DNA of 45,410 bases from positions 1-45,410 of the forward strand of contig CALEHW010000055.1 in NCBI GenBank assembly GCA_937877715.1, written 5' to 3'. The notes under the pieces are model-generated. The model was not told where the DNA came from. It saw only the letters and a list, made by a program, of their open reading frames with translations, and made no database searches. Below are positions 32,676 to 42,035 of this stretch, in pieces. The DNA comes from an uncultured Methylophaga sp. (lineage in GTDB: Bacteria; Pseudomonadota; Gammaproteobacteria; GCF-002020875). Every line of letters begins with the position of its first letter. Within the stretch, counting starts at the first letter, position 1. The translations under genes were made by a program, and so were the position numbers.

Positions 32676-32761
32676 ATGTTTATGCCCAATACCATCAGCC
32701 GAGAACTTTAATCAATTATCTAGCATCTTCGGTGCTGAATGTGAGGGCTATTTAATTAATT

Positions 32762-33145
32762 ATGGACAAACTAACTAAAAAGCAACAAGCGTTTGTTGAT
32801 GAGTATTTGCTTGACCGTAATGGTAAGCAGGCTGCTATTCGTGCTGGCTACAAAGCGAGTAGTGCGGAAGTACAAGCATCTAAGATGCTAAGAATAGGAA
32901 AGGTAGCGGAAGCCATCAATGCTGCAGCAAAAAGAGCATCAGAAGAGGCGATTGTAAGTGCTGCAGAGGTGTTACGTGGTCTTCATCTTGAGGCACAAGG
33001 TCTTGGTGATGACACCTCGGCAAGCGCAAGGGTATCTGCTTGGGAGAAACTGGGTAAGTATCATAAACTCTTTGTGGATAAGGTAGAACACTCCGGCACA
33101 ATCTCAATTGCAGAACAGATTTTAAGAGCTAATGAAAAGAAATGA
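32762..33145 (+). CDS. terS: Terminase small subunit
   Basis: 127 residues. LTKKQQAFVDEYLLDRNGKQ, AAIRAGYKASSAEVQASKML is the usual small terminase N-terminus with an HTH. C-terminal KVEHSGTISIAEQIL is also typical. It would recognise phage DNA for packaging. The ATG has no clear ribosome binding site. It overlaps the large subunit gene by 14 bases. Confidence 0.85.
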   Translation: MDKLTKKQQAFVDEYLLDRNGKQAAIRAGYKASSAEVQASKMLRIGKVAEAINAAAKRASEEAIVSAAEVLRGLHLEAQGLGDDTSASARVSAWEKLGKYHKLFVDKVEHSGTISIAEQILRANEKK

Positions 33146-34505
33146 GGTTGTTGAGGGAGACGGGTTCTTTATTGCAAAGACCTATTACAATGATCCAGCA
33201 GGGTATGTAAGAGATGTTTTACAGGTAGATCCGGATAGTTGGCAGCAGGACGTTTTAGAATCCATAGTTGACTATGACCGGGTAGCAGTTGCGTCTGGAC
33301 ATGGTATTGGGAAAACCGCCCTGACCAGTTTCTTGATTCACTGGTTTATATCAACCAGACCGAATCCACAGATAGTAGTAACCGCAAACACCCAAAATCA
33401 GCTCTCTACCAAAACGTGGCGTGAGTTGAGTAAGTGGAACCAGAAGGCACTTAATGGGGAGTGGTTCAAGTGGACCGCAACCCGGTTTTCTCTGATTGGG
33501 GCCGAGGAAACGTGGTCTGCTCATGCAATCCCGTGGTCTGAGAACAACTCAGAGGCGTTTGCAGGGACGCATGAAGAGAACGTACTCATAGTCTTTGATG
33601 AAGCATCAGCGATCCCTGACGTGATCTGGGAGGTGTGTGAGGGTGCAATGACTACTGAGGGGGCTAAGTGGGTCTGTTTTGGCAACCCCACAAGGAATAC
33701 AGGTAAATTCCACGGCTGTTTCAATCGCCAGAAACATCGGTGGCACACAATGCAGATCGATTCCCGATCTGCGAAGATGACTGACAAGGATCAGATTCAG
33801 GAGTGGATAGATGATTACGGGGAGGATTCTGATTTTATCAGGGTGCGTGTCCGTGGAGTGTTCCCTAGAGCAGGAGATACTCAGTTCATCTCTGCTAGTT
33901 CGGTGGAGGAGGCGGTAAGAAATGAGGCGTATGTCCCGCAAGGTACGCCCAAGTTAATGGGCGTGGATGTTGCGAGATTTGGTGCGGATCAGTCAGTGAT
34001 TGCAATGCGACATGGCAGGAAGCTGGAACCCCTCCTGAAATATAGGGAGCTGGATACTATGCAGTTGGCCTCTATCGTGGCCGACAAGATCAATGAGTTC
34101 AGACCAGATGCAGTGTTTGTTGATGGCGTAGGGGTTGGCTCAGGGGTTGTGGATCGACTTCGACAGTTAGGTTATGAGGTTGTTGATGTTATAGCAGGCA
34201 AGTCTCCTGATGAGGGGAATAAGGATAAGTACACCAATAAACGGGCCGAGATGTGGGACAGGATGAAATTCTGGTTGGATGGAGCAGATATTCCAGACGA
34301 TCAGGAATTGGTAGCAGACCTTATGTCACCGGAATATGGATTCAATGCCCGGATGAGGCTGCAGCTGGAGAAGAAAGAAGACATGAAGAAGCGTGGACTT
34401 GCATCCCCAGATTGTGCTGATGCAGTTGCGTTGACGTTCTCATACCCTGTAGCACCTAAACAGGTGGAGCGGTTTGTGGAACCAGAAGCAGTCAACTACT
34501 ACTGA
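33132..34505 (+). CDS. terL: Terminase large subunit
   Basis: 457 residues. ATPase: Walker A SGHGIGKT (55-62), Walker B VLIVFDEAS (D156, E157), and NPTRN coupling region. RNase H-like nuclease: GVDVARFG (D279), FVDGVGVGSG (D331) and SPDCADAVALTF near 434. It drives DNA into the head and cuts it. Length and motifs are normal for the family. Confidence 0.95.
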   Translation: MKRNEVVEGDGFFIAKTYYNDPAGYVRDVLQVDPDSWQQDVLESIVDYDRVAVASGHGIGKTALTSFLIHWFISTRPNPQIVVTANTQNQLSTKTWRELSKWNQKALNGEWFKWTATRFSLIGAEETWSAHAIPWSENNSEAFAGTHEENVLIVFDEASAIPDVIWEVCEGAMTTEGAKWVCFGNPTRNTGKFHGCFNRQKHRWHTMQIDSRSAKMTDKDQIQEWIDDYGEDSDFIRVRVRGVFPRAGDTQFISASSVEEAVRNEAYVPQGTPKLMGVDVARFGADQSVIAMRHGRKLEPLLKYRELDTMQLASIVADKINEFRPDAVFVDGVGVGSGVVDRLRQLGYEVVDVIAGKSPDEGNKDKYTNKRAEMWDRMKFWLDGADIPDDQELVADLMSPEYGFNARMRLQLEKKEDMKKRGLASPDCADAVALTFSYPVAPKQVERFVEPEAVNYY

Positions 34506-34578
34506 CTGTTAATTACCCGAGATTTGAGGACCACAACCTGAAATGGTCGTGTGTTTTCGCTCGTATTGGAGATCAGCA

Positions 34579-34731
34579 ATGGCAGATAACGAAGTTACAA
34601 CAACAGAGGTCAACATCAAGACTCTGGTGGAAGAGGCGGATCCTGAAACAATAGAGGATCGGATGCCAGTAGTGTATGAGTTCAGCAATGGTCGGCAGTT
34701 CCGAAAGAGCGTAGACAGCGAATATGAGTAA
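34579..34731 (+). CDS. 50-residue acidic protein, unknown
   Basis: ATG at 34579 (MADNEVTTTEVNIKTLVEEA) with GGAG 8 bases upstream; a start at 34543 is unlikely. The chain is acidic, ending YEFSNGRQFRKSVDSEYE. It lies between terminase and portal. No family is recognised. Confidence 0.55.
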   Translation: MADNEVTTTEVNIKTLVEEADPETIEDRMPVVYEFSNGRQFRKSVDSEYE

Positions 34732-35065
34732 TGACGACATACTGGGTTCATCTCTACGGCTAACAGAGCATGAGATGGGTGTATGCAAGCGTGTGGGGGA
34801 TGTACTCCACCAGCACTATCCCGGACATCTTTGGGGTGTAAACATGCAAGACGGACTGGTGCAGGTGATGAATCTCGCATTGTCAGGCAAATGGGGGTTC
34901 ACTCTCAAGGAAGAGCTGATGGATCCAGAGGACAGAAAGATCGTTATGGCAGGTGGTGAGTTGCTCGAAAGGTTCACGGTCTCAAGGGGCAAGATGAACG
35001 CTAACGAGATGAATGACAAGATCCGGGATGCCAGAGGCGAAGTAATAGAGATCGACAATGGCTAA
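34724..35065 (+). CDS. Conserved-type protein between terminase and portal
   Basis: 113 residues, overlapping both neighbours by 8 bases. The middle, LWGVNMQDGLVQVMNLALSG, then GFTLKEELMDPEDRKIVMAG, looks like a small phage protein found beside podovirus portal genes. No function is assigned; a head assembly accessory role is inferred from position. Confidence 0.65.
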   Translation: MSNDDILGSSLRLTEHEMGVCKRVGDVLHQHYPGHLWGVNMQDGLVQVMNLALSGKWGFTLKEELMDPEDRKIVMAGGELLERFTVSRGKMNANEMNDKIRDARGEVIEIDNG

Positions 35066-37280
35066 ACCACAAGAAGCAATACCCGCAATGAGAAGGGATC
35101 CTTGGCTAGAGACAGCTAGATCTGCTTTCGAGTCATCAAGTGACTGGTATGATGGTAATTTAAGGAAGCAGTGGGAGAGAAATCTCTCCATGTTCCAGAA
35201 CAAGCATCCTTCAGGTTCTAAGTATTTCTCAGGGGCATATAAGCATAGATCTAAGGTATTCAGACCTAAAACAAGGGCGAATGTACGTGCTAATGAGGCC
35301 GCGTGTGCCAGTGCGTTCTTCTCTACCACTGATGTAGTGAGTGTAAAGGCGCAGAATGACAATGCACCAGAACAGCAGGCAAGTGCTGAGATCATGCAGG
35401 AATTGCTCAATTACCGTCTAACGAAGAGTGTTCCGTGGTTCTCAACGGTGATTGGTGCATATCAAGACACTCAGGTAATGGGTATTGTTTGTTCTAAACA
35501 GCATTGGGAGTATGAGGAGAAGCGTACAACCAAGAAAGAAGATGTAATCAATATGGACGGATCTCCGTTCATTGATCCTATGACTGGAGAACCCGGTAAT
35601 AGGGAGGTGGAGAATGTAGAGGTTCTGATTGATGAGCCTAAAGTAGAGCTGATACCGCCAGAGAACATCAGGATAGACCCGGCTTCTGATTGGCAGGATC
35701 CAGTAAATAGTTCCCCTTATCTGATCAGATTGATCCCTATGTATCTGGGAGAGGTCATTGAGAAGATGAGTGTTGAGGATCCCAAGACTGGGGATCCTAA
35801 GTGGAAGAAGCTCTCAGAGGAGCAATTGCTCTCAACCGTAGCGTCTGGTGATTACGATTCGACTCGAAGCAAGAGAGACAGGGATCGTACAGACAGCAGG
35901 AAAGCACAAGAGATCAATGAGTTCTCTACTATCTGGGTGCATGAGAACATTGTACGCAAGGATGGTAAGGACTTTGTTTACTGGACTGCTGGGGTTGAGT
36001 ACATGCTCACAGATCCCAAACCGATTAAGGAGGTTTACCTTCACGGCAAACGGCCTTATGTGATTGGTTGCTCTACTATCGAGACTCACAAGGGTTTCCC
36101 TGCAGGTATTGTAGAGCTAACCCAAGATCTACAGACAGCCGCAAATGATATTCAGAACCAGCGATTTGATAACGTATCGCTGGTTCTAAACAAGAGATAC
36201 AGGGTTCGCAGAGGATCTAATGTAGATCTCAATGCCTTAATGAGGAACACCCCCGGTGGGGCTATCATGATGAATGATCCGGCAACGGATGTTCTAGTGG
36301 ATTCAACCCCGGATGTAACCAACTCATCATATTCTGAGCAAGATCGCATCAATGCAGATTTTGATGAATTGGCAGGATCCTTTAGTGGTTCTTCTGTAGG
36401 TACAAACAGGCGATTGAATGAGACGGTTGGTGGAATGTCCATGTTGTCCAGTTCAGCCAGCCAGATCACAGAATACTCTCTTCGGGTGTTTGCAGAGACT
36501 TGGGTAGAGCCGGTACTGCGTCAGTTAGTACACCTAGAGCAGGCTTACGAGACTGATGAGACAGTTCTGGGCATTGCCTCGGAACAGGCAGGAGTATATC
36601 AGAAGTATGGGATAGATCAGGTAACAGATGATCTACTGCAACGTGAATTGACTGTATCGGTGAACGTAGGTGTAGGGGCAACAAACCCTCAGTTACAGCT
36701 TGAGAAGTTCATGTATGGCTTGAATACCATTGCAGGTATCCCAGAGATGATGAGTAGGGTGAAGATTGAGGAGATCACCAAAGAGGTCTTCGGCAAACTT
36801 GGTTATAAGGACGGATCCCGCTTCTTTATGTCTGATGAGGAGATTCAGCAGAAGATGCAGGAGCAGGGCGAAGCTCCACCAGATCCAAATGTAATGAAGG
36901 TAGAGATTGATCGTCAGCGTTTAGAGCTGGATGCCCAAAAGATGCAGATGGATGCAGAGAGGATGAATCTTGATGCCCAAAAGATGCAGATGGAGGCAGA
37001 GGCAAGACAGGCTGAGACAGATGTTAATGCAGAGTTGAAATCGGCAGAACTGAACATGGATCGAGAGATCGCTATGGCTAAACTTGCTCTTGAACAGGAT
37101 CTAACGATGGTTCAGTTAGACGCAAAACTGCAGTTGGAGAGAGAGAAGCAGGGAAGTGCTGAACTGGGTAATCGCTTAAAGCAGATCGGTGATGAGAGAA
37201 GAAGTGCATTGGATCTAATGAAAGAGAACACCAAGCGACAGGAAATGGCCTTGAAAAGGCAGATGGGGCAGGGAATCTAG
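35058..37280 (+). CDS. Portal protein
   Basis: 740 residues, large as in podoviruses. The N-terminal part (YDGNLRKQWERNLSMFQNKH, then SKVFRPKTRANVRANEAACA) and the long middle with ENIRIDP and TQDLQTAANDIQNQR fit podovirus portals. The C-terminal 100 residues are a Met/Gln/Glu helix with repeated LDAQKMQM units, as in portals with barrel domains. It forms the DNA entry ring and the head-tail joint. It follows the terminase genes, as usual. Confidence 0.9.
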   Translation: MAKPQEAIPAMRRDPWLETARSAFESSSDWYDGNLRKQWERNLSMFQNKHPSGSKYFSGAYKHRSKVFRPKTRANVRANEAACASAFFSTTDVVSVKAQNDNAPEQQASAEIMQELLNYRLTKSVPWFSTVIGAYQDTQVMGIVCSKQHWEYEEKRTTKKEDVINMDGSPFIDPMTGEPGNREVENVEVLIDEPKVELIPPENIRIDPASDWQDPVNSSPYLIRLIPMYLGEVIEKMSVEDPKTGDPKWKKLSEEQLLSTVASGDYDSTRSKRDRDRTDSRKAQEINEFSTIWVHENIVRKDGKDFVYWTAGVEYMLTDPKPIKEVYLHGKRPYVIGCSTIETHKGFPAGIVELTQDLQTAANDIQNQRFDNVSLVLNKRYRVRRGSNVDLNALMRNTPGGAIMMNDPATDVLVDSTPDVTNSSYSEQDRINADFDELAGSFSGSSVGTNRRLNETVGGMSMLSSSASQITEYSLRVFAETWVEPVLRQLVHLEQAYETDETVLGIASEQAGVYQKYGIDQVTDDLLQRELTVSVNVGVGATNPQLQLEKFMYGLNTIAGIPEMMSRVKIEEITKEVFGKLGYKDGSRFFMSDEEIQQKMQEQGEAPPDPNVMKVEIDRQRLELDAQKMQMDAERMNLDAQKMQMEAEARQAETDVNAELKSAELNMDREIAMAKLALEQDLTMVQLDAKLQLEREKQGSAELGNRLKQIGDERRSALDLMKENTKRQEMALKRQMGQGI

Positions 37281-37589
37281 GTGGATAAAACAGCAGATGA
37301 GTTGACCCCAGAGGCAGTAGAAGATCTTTACTACGCAGAGGCTAGACTCGGTGTAGAGATAGAGAAATTCTTACCAACTAATGTTGGGCGTTACCTAGTA
37401 GGTAGGGCTGAACAGGAATTGGTAGAAGCACATCAGGCTATGGAGAAATGTAGTCCTGATGAGTTGCAGGAATTGCAAAACAAGGCGTGGAGAGCGAAGA
37501 GTTTTGCAGAGTGGTTGGCAGAGGCGATCAGTAATGGTCGTTCTGCTGAGTTTGAGTTGACTAAACAAGAGGAAATCTACAGTGACTAA
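37281..37589 (+). CDS. Small head-region protein, unknown
   Basis: 102 residues, GTG start directly after the portal stop. The chain is helical and acidic (LYYAEARLGVEIEKFLPTNV, then GRYLVGRAEQELVEAHQAME), a type seen between portal and scaffold genes in podovirus clusters. It overlaps the scaffold gene by 8 bases. Function unknown. Confidence 0.65.
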   Translation: MDKTADELTPEAVEDLYYAEARLGVEIEKFLPTNVGRYLVGRAEQELVEAHQAMEKCSPDELQELQNKAWRAKSFAEWLAEAISNGRSAEFELTKQEEIYSD

Positions 37590-38598
37590 TAGTGATGCTA
37601 TCCGCAAGGACGTATCAGAAGAGATGGTTGAAAATGCTTCTGATGCAACGGAAGAGAGTGCAAAGCGGGAAGATCCCGTAGAGCAGACCGACAATGTGAT
37701 TACAGATCCCCGATTAGAGGAGATGGAAAAGATTGCCAAGAAAAACCGAAGTGATGAGAAGCAGGTTGAGGTAGAGGAACCTGAGATTACGGCTGAAAGG
37801 CCGGAAGAGCCACCAGTTTTTAAGGATGATGGAGTCTGGAAGACCCGCACAAAGGTCAATGGGGAAGAGGTAGTAGTTCCCTATGATGACGTAAAGATGC
37901 GGTATCAGAAAGGAACTGCAGCCGATAAGAGACTGGAGGAGGCCGCCCTTAGAATGCGGCAGGTTGAAGCTAGGGAAGTTCAGCTTCGACAAGTCCAACA
38001 GCAGTTGGAACAACAAAAGCAGCTATCCGAAAGGGACGCTGCTAGGTCTGTGCTATCCGGTAAGGACGCACAAAAAGAAACTGGAGTTAAAGAGGTAATT
38101 GATGCCATCTACTCCGGTGAAGAAGAAGAGGCGGTAAATGCGTTAGGTACATTGATCGGAAACATCAAAGGGCATGGACAAGAGAGAAACGAGTCCGTTA
38201 CCCCGGATCAGATCGTAAACCTAGTGGAGAACCGAATCTCTGAGAGAAATGCTGAGATAGATCGTCAGAACGCTATTTTGGAGTTCAAGAAAGAGTTTCC
38301 TGAGATTGCAGAGGATCCTCGACTGTGGGAGATTGCAGATCGAGAGACAATTGCTGTTATTCAGGAGAATCCATCGGCTAATGTCCATGCAATTATGGAA
38401 GAGGCTGGCAAAAGAACCCGTGCGTGGATGTCAAAGTATGAACCTCAGTCAGCCAATACTGCCAAGGCTGAGAAAAAAAGGCAGTCCGCTGGCAACGTCA
38501 GTGGTAAAAATGTCCGTGCCTCCCTCGGTGAAGATGAGCCGCCTCCAATGACGGCCTCAGATATCATCAATGAGATGAGAACAGCACGGGTTTCGTAG
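37582..38598 (+). CDS. Capsid scaffolding protein
   Basis: 338 residues, GTG start after AGAGGAAATCTACA. The chain is very acidic (residues 1-80), has WKTRTKVNGEEVVVPYDDV, then a coiled coil (LRMRQVEAREVQLRQVQQQL), more acidic helix and a basic C-terminus (AKAEKKRQSAGNVSGKNVRA). That composition and its place just before the capsid gene are typical of scaffolding proteins. No protease signature is seen. Confidence 0.8.
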   Translation: MTNSDAIRKDVSEEMVENASDATEESAKREDPVEQTDNVITDPRLEEMEKIAKKNRSDEKQVEVEEPEITAERPEEPPVFKDDGVWKTRTKVNGEEVVVPYDDVKMRYQKGTAADKRLEEAALRMRQVEAREVQLRQVQQQLEQQKQLSERDAARSVLSGKDAQKETGVKEVIDAIYSGEEEEAVNALGTLIGNIKGHGQERNESVTPDQIVNLVENRISERNAEIDRQNAILEFKKEFPEIAEDPRLWEIADRETIAVIQENPSANVHAIMEEAGKRTRAWMSKYEPQSANTAKAEKKRQSAGNVSGKNVRASLGEDEPPPMTASDIINEMRTARVS

Positions 38599-38625
38599 AC
38601 CTAGCAGACTTTAAGGAGAATTATT

Positions 38626-39588
38626 ATGGCAGGTCAAGTATGGGCAACCTCCAGCCTTGGTGGTTACATGTATGCGGACAATTTGTCCAAAGATTTGCGT
38701 CAGGCGGTACAGCCGCTAACACGCTTCCGTCAGTTCGCTGACATCAAAGATGCAGCTCATCAGGGGCTGAACAAGGGTGATACATTCCATTGGAATGTGT
38801 ATGGCAATGTTGCCACTCAGGGTACTACTCTGACAGAGGGAACTGCTATTGCAGAGACCAGCTTCACTATCACACAAGGAACATTGACCGTTAATGAGTA
38901 CGGTAACTCAATTCCTTTCACTGAGAAGCTAGATGATCTTTCTGAGCATTCCGTTAAGGAAGTTATCAACAAGGTATTGAAGAATGATGCAGCAAAAGCA
39001 CTGGATACTGCAGCAGCAGCCCAGTTTGATGCAGCTCTTCTTCGTATGGTTGGTACTACCACAGCAGCAGCTTCGCTAACTGTTGATGGTACTGCAACAG
39101 CAACCAATACCTCTGCGTTGAACACTTGGCATGTGAAGAACATCGTAGACACCATGAAGGAGCGCAACATCCCTTCATATCAGTCTGGCGACTACTTCTG
39201 CATTGCGTGGCCTTCAACTCTCCGTTCTCTGAAGAACTCACTGGAGACTATTCATCAGTACACCAGTGAAGGCTTCGGCATGATCATGAACGGTGAGATT
39301 GGTCGTTACGAGGGTGTTCGCTTTATCGAGCAGACCAACATTGCCAAGGGTACTGGTATGGGTACTGATGGTTCTGGTACTTGGTCAGGGGCGCTCTCTG
39401 ATTGGGCGGTCTTCTTCGGTGAGGATACCGTTGCAGAGGCGATTGCAACCCCAGAGGAGGTACGAGGCAAGATCCCGACAGACTACGGTCGTAGTCGTGG
39501 TATCGCTTGGTATTATCTCGGTGGTTTTGGAATCGTCCATAGCGCAGCGGCTGAGTCACGCATCCTGATTTGGGATAGTAAGACTTAG
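38626..39588 (+). CDS. Major capsid protein, HK97 fold type
   Basis: 320 residues, with AAGGAG 8 bases before the ATG. It starts MAGQVWATSSLGGYMYADNL, with LTRFRQFADIKDAAHQGLNK and FHWNVYGNVATQGTTLTEGT, EYGNSIPFTEKLDDLSEH, and a C-terminal GIAWYYLGGFGIVHSAAAES, all typical of podovirus capsid proteins of the HK97 fold. There is no long N-terminal delta domain, in line with the separate scaffold gene. Confidence 0.9.
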   Translation: MAGQVWATSSLGGYMYADNLSKDLRQAVQPLTRFRQFADIKDAAHQGLNKGDTFHWNVYGNVATQGTTLTEGTAIAETSFTITQGTLTVNEYGNSIPFTEKLDDLSEHSVKEVINKVLKNDAAKALDTAAAAQFDAALLRMVGTTTAAASLTVDGTATATNTSALNTWHVKNIVDTMKERNIPSYQSGDYFCIAWPSTLRSLKNSLETIHQYTSEGFGMIMNGEIGRYEGVRFIEQTNIAKGTGMGTDGSGTWSGALSDWAVFFGEDTVAEAIATPEEVRGKIPTDYGRSRGIAWYYLGGFGIVHSAAAESRILIWDSKT

Positions 39589-39598
39589 GAGGTTGATC

Positions 39599-39760
39599 AT
39601 GGCTAAAGTAGTGGGTGACACAGGTCACAACATGAAAACAGGCTTTACTGGTGAAAAACTTGTTGGTGGAAGTGTTGAGAAAGGCACAGCCAAGAAGTGT
39701 AAGCAGAAGCAGCCTGAAAATGGCGCACACGCTAAAGGGAAGATTCGTTACAGCGAATAG
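39599..39760 (+). CDS. 53-residue basic protein after the capsid gene
   Basis: ATG at 39599 with AGGAGG upstream, TAG at 39758-39760. The product is MAKVVGDTGHNMKTGFTGEK, then Lys/Gly-rich (KKCKQKQPENGAHAKGKIRY). It is highly basic and may be a small head or DNA-associated protein. A terminator follows. Confidence 0.7.
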   Translation: MAKVVGDTGHNMKTGFTGEKLVGGSVEKGTAKKCKQKQPENGAHAKGKIRYSE

Positions 39761-39785
39761 TCCTTTTGGTGATTAACCGTAATAA

Positions 39786-39807
39786 CCCCCTCTTTTGAGG
39801 GGGTTTT
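39786..39807 (+). terminator. Terminator after the capsid genes
   Basis: CCCCCTC-TTTT-GAGGGGG followed by TTTTATTT, a classic intrinsic terminator. It probably trims or partly stops late transcription after the high-level capsid genes. Confidence 0.88.
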
Positions 39808-39823
39808 ATTTGGAGCAATAGTT

Positions 39824-40009
39824 ATGAAGCAGAATAACAAAGCTGGATTTACCGAGGCTATGAAGAAGAGCAAAGGTGATCAGGGAAGTGTTAAGTGCAA
39901 GATGGGGGATCTAAGTCCTCATAAAGGCTATTCAGATGCAGAGCATCAGGATATACCAGAGATTATTGGGATGATGGGAATCATCAGGCGCAAAGGGATG
40001 GGTAGATGA
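39824..40009 (+). CDS. Small basic protein, unknown
   Basis: 61 residues; GGAG precedes the ATG by 8 bases. The chain (MKQNNKAGFTEAMKKSKGDQ, then CKMGDLSPHKGYSDAEHQDI) is basic and ends with a short hydrophobic and Arg/Lys tail. It overlaps the next gene as ATGA. No family is recognised. Confidence 0.6.
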   Translation: MKQNNKAGFTEAMKKSKGDQGSVKCKMGDLSPHKGYSDAEHQDIPEIIGMMGIIRRKGMGR

Positions 40010-40281
40010 AGTTTGATCCGACTAAACCGTTTGCGGAACTGTTTGGAGAAGTTCCTTTTGAAGGGGCAAGGTACGAACAAGGGGGTAAATACTTCCGGCC
40101 TAACGGAAAAGAGGCGAAGAATGAGGCAGAACCTGTCCCAGCACCGGAACCTGAGAGGCTTGAGGACATGACCAAGGATGATCTGCTGCGTTATGCGCTT
40201 AATGTGTATAACAAAAAGCTAGATAAAAAACGTACTTGGGATGCAATTCTACAACAGGTAAAAAATCTGCAGCCAGAATGA
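40006..40281 (+). CDS. Small protein, unknown
   Basis: 91 residues, overlapping both neighbours as ATGA. The N-terminus (FDPTKPFAELFGEVPFEGAR, then YEQGGKYFRPNGKEA) is followed by a Pro/Glu linker and a helical C-terminus (MTKDDLLRYALNVYNKKLDK). It could be a head-completion or assembly factor by position. Confidence 0.6.
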   Translation: MKFDPTKPFAELFGEVPFEGARYEQGGKYFRPNGKEAKNEAEPVPAPEPERLEDMTKDDLLRYALNVYNKKLDKKRTWDAILQQVKNLQPE

Positions 40282-41324
40282 AGGTAGTTAGAGTTGATGA
40301 GAGCAAGTCGTGGAAGGAGCAGGATCTAGGGGGCAAACGCCCTGAGAAGTCTGTTTGTGTCTCACGATATGGTGCAATTGGTGATGTATTGCAATCCACT
40401 ACTGTTTTCAAGTTGTTGAAGGAAGAGGGGTATTACGTTTGCTTCAATTGTAAGGAGCAGGGATACAACCTGATAAAACATGATCCGTATATTGATGAGG
40501 TGTTTATCCAACCAGATAAATTTGTCAGGAATGACACTGAGGTATCGGAACTAAAAGAGTATTGGGACAAGCTGGCAGAGAACTTTGACCGATTCATAAA
40601 TCTGTCTGAGGTGGTTGAGGGGCAACTCCTCGCCATGAAGGATAGAAAAGAGTACCTGTGGAATCAGGAGACTCTCCATGAGTTGATGAATGTCAATTAC
40701 CATGAAGCGATCCATGATCGTGCTGTACTTCCCCATATATTCAACTCCCGGTTCTTTCCTTCGGAGGAAGAGAAGAGGTGGGCAAAAGCCAAGCGCAAGA
40801 AGATGGGGCGCAAGAATTTTGTACTTATGTGGTCATTGGCAGGATCCAGTGTCCACAAGGTATGGCCGTACACGGATATCATTGTTGCAAGACTGATGTT
40901 GCACTCCCCAAACATCAAAGTGGTTATGGTGGGAGATGAGGCCTGTCAGATCCTTGAGGGTGGTTGGGAGAATGAGAAACGGGTCTTAAAGAAGAGTGGT
41001 CGCTGGAGTATCCGGCAGTCGCTTACATTTGCGGAGGAGTGTGATCTGGTCATCGGTACAGAGACTGGATTGTTGAACTCGGTTGGGTTGAGAGATATGG
41101 CAAAGATATGCTTCTTGTCTCACTCCAGCATAGAGAATTTGACTAAGCACTGGAAAAACACAATTTCATTGGAACCCGAAGGAGTGGATTGCTATCCATG
41201 CCATCGACTCCATATGGAGGGGTTCCGAACCTGTTACAGAGACAGTCAGACAGGTGGAGCTAAATGTGCAGCGGCTATTACAGCTGATACTGCGTGGAAT
41301 GCGATTCTTGAGGTTATGAAATGA
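40278..41324 (+). CDS. GT9-like (heptosyltransferase-type) glycosyltransferase
   Basis: 348 residues from the ATG at 40278, overlapping the previous stop as ATGA. GT9-type signs: CVSRYGAIGDVLQSTTVFKL at the N-terminus, FVLMWSLAGSSVHKVWPYTD in the middle, VVMVGDEACQILE, and CDLVIGTETGLLNSVGLRDM near the donor site. Four C-terminal cysteines lie in VDCYPCHRLHMEG, RTCYRD and AKCAAA. GT9 enzymes add heptose to lipopolysaccharide; a phage member inside virion genes may glycosylate a virion or surface component. Substrate unknown. Confidence 0.78.
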   Translation: MKVVRVDESKSWKEQDLGGKRPEKSVCVSRYGAIGDVLQSTTVFKLLKEEGYYVCFNCKEQGYNLIKHDPYIDEVFIQPDKFVRNDTEVSELKEYWDKLAENFDRFINLSEVVEGQLLAMKDRKEYLWNQETLHELMNVNYHEAIHDRAVLPHIFNSRFFPSEEEKRWAKAKRKKMGRKNFVLMWSLAGSSVHKVWPYTDIIVARLMLHSPNIKVVMVGDEACQILEGGWENEKRVLKKSGRWSIRQSLTFAEECDLVIGTETGLLNSVGLRDMAKICFLSHSSIENLTKHWKNTISLEPEGVDCYPCHRLHMEGFRTCYRDSQTGGAKCAAAITADTAWNAILEVMK

Positions 41325-42028
41325 CATATTTGGAGTTATGCCAGAAATTCCGTAGAACATCCGGGATCTCAGGATCAGGGCCGACTGCAGTAACGGGGCA
41401 GACAGGGATTGCAGAGCTGATCGTTGATTGGGTTGCTGATGCAGATCAGTTGATTCAAGAGCAGTGGTTCAATTGGGGGTTCATGTGGGCAACCAAGACC
41501 TTCAGTACCGTTGCCGATGATCGAGATTATACGCTTAGTGATTTGAGTCTAGCTACAGGCAGCAGTGCGTTAAACAACTGGGATGATACATCGTTTGTAG
41601 TGAGTCCAACTGCTGATACTTATCAGCGATTAAAGGCATTGAGCTATATGGATTACAGAAAAAATTACAAGCTAGGTACTGTTCCGACAGGTAAGCCTAC
41701 TCATGTAGTGATTCAACCAGATAACTCTATTGTTCTTTATCCAACTCCTGATGCCGTCTATTCAGTTAGTGCTGATTACTTCAAGAAGCCAACAAGACTG
41801 GCTGCAAATACCGATACCTCCCCTATCCCCTCTCAATATCATGATGCGATTATTTATCGGGCGAAATTGATGTATGCGGAGTATGAGGAGATCCCTAATC
41901 TGTACCAGTCTGCTTCTATTGATTACGACAAGATCATGCAGGCATTGCAGGCACACTCATTGCCAAATATGCACCTAGAACGTAGATCAGATAACAGCGA
42001 CTATGATTTGACTGTAAAGGTGGAATAA
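41321..42028 (+). CDS. Head-tail adaptor protein (podovirus type)
   Basis: 235 residues, ATGA overlap with the GT9 gene. The N-terminus (YLELCQKFRRTSGISGSGPT, then VDWVADADQLIQEQWFNWGF) and SFVVSPTADTYQRLKALSYM, YTLSDLSLATG and DYFKKPTRLA fit adaptors of the SU10/T7 gp11 type. It would link the portal to the nozzle. Confidence 0.78.
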   Translation: MTYLELCQKFRRTSGISGSGPTAVTGQTGIAELIVDWVADADQLIQEQWFNWGFMWATKTFSTVADDRDYTLSDLSLATGSSALNNWDDTSFVVSPTADTYQRLKALSYMDYRKNYKLGTVPTGKPTHVVIQPDNSIVLYPTPDAVYSVSADYFKKPTRLAANTDTSPIPSQYHDAIIYRAKLMYAEYEEIPNLYQSASIDYDKIMQALQAHSLPNMHLERRSDNSDYDLTVKVE

Positions 42029-42035
42029 CAGTCTT

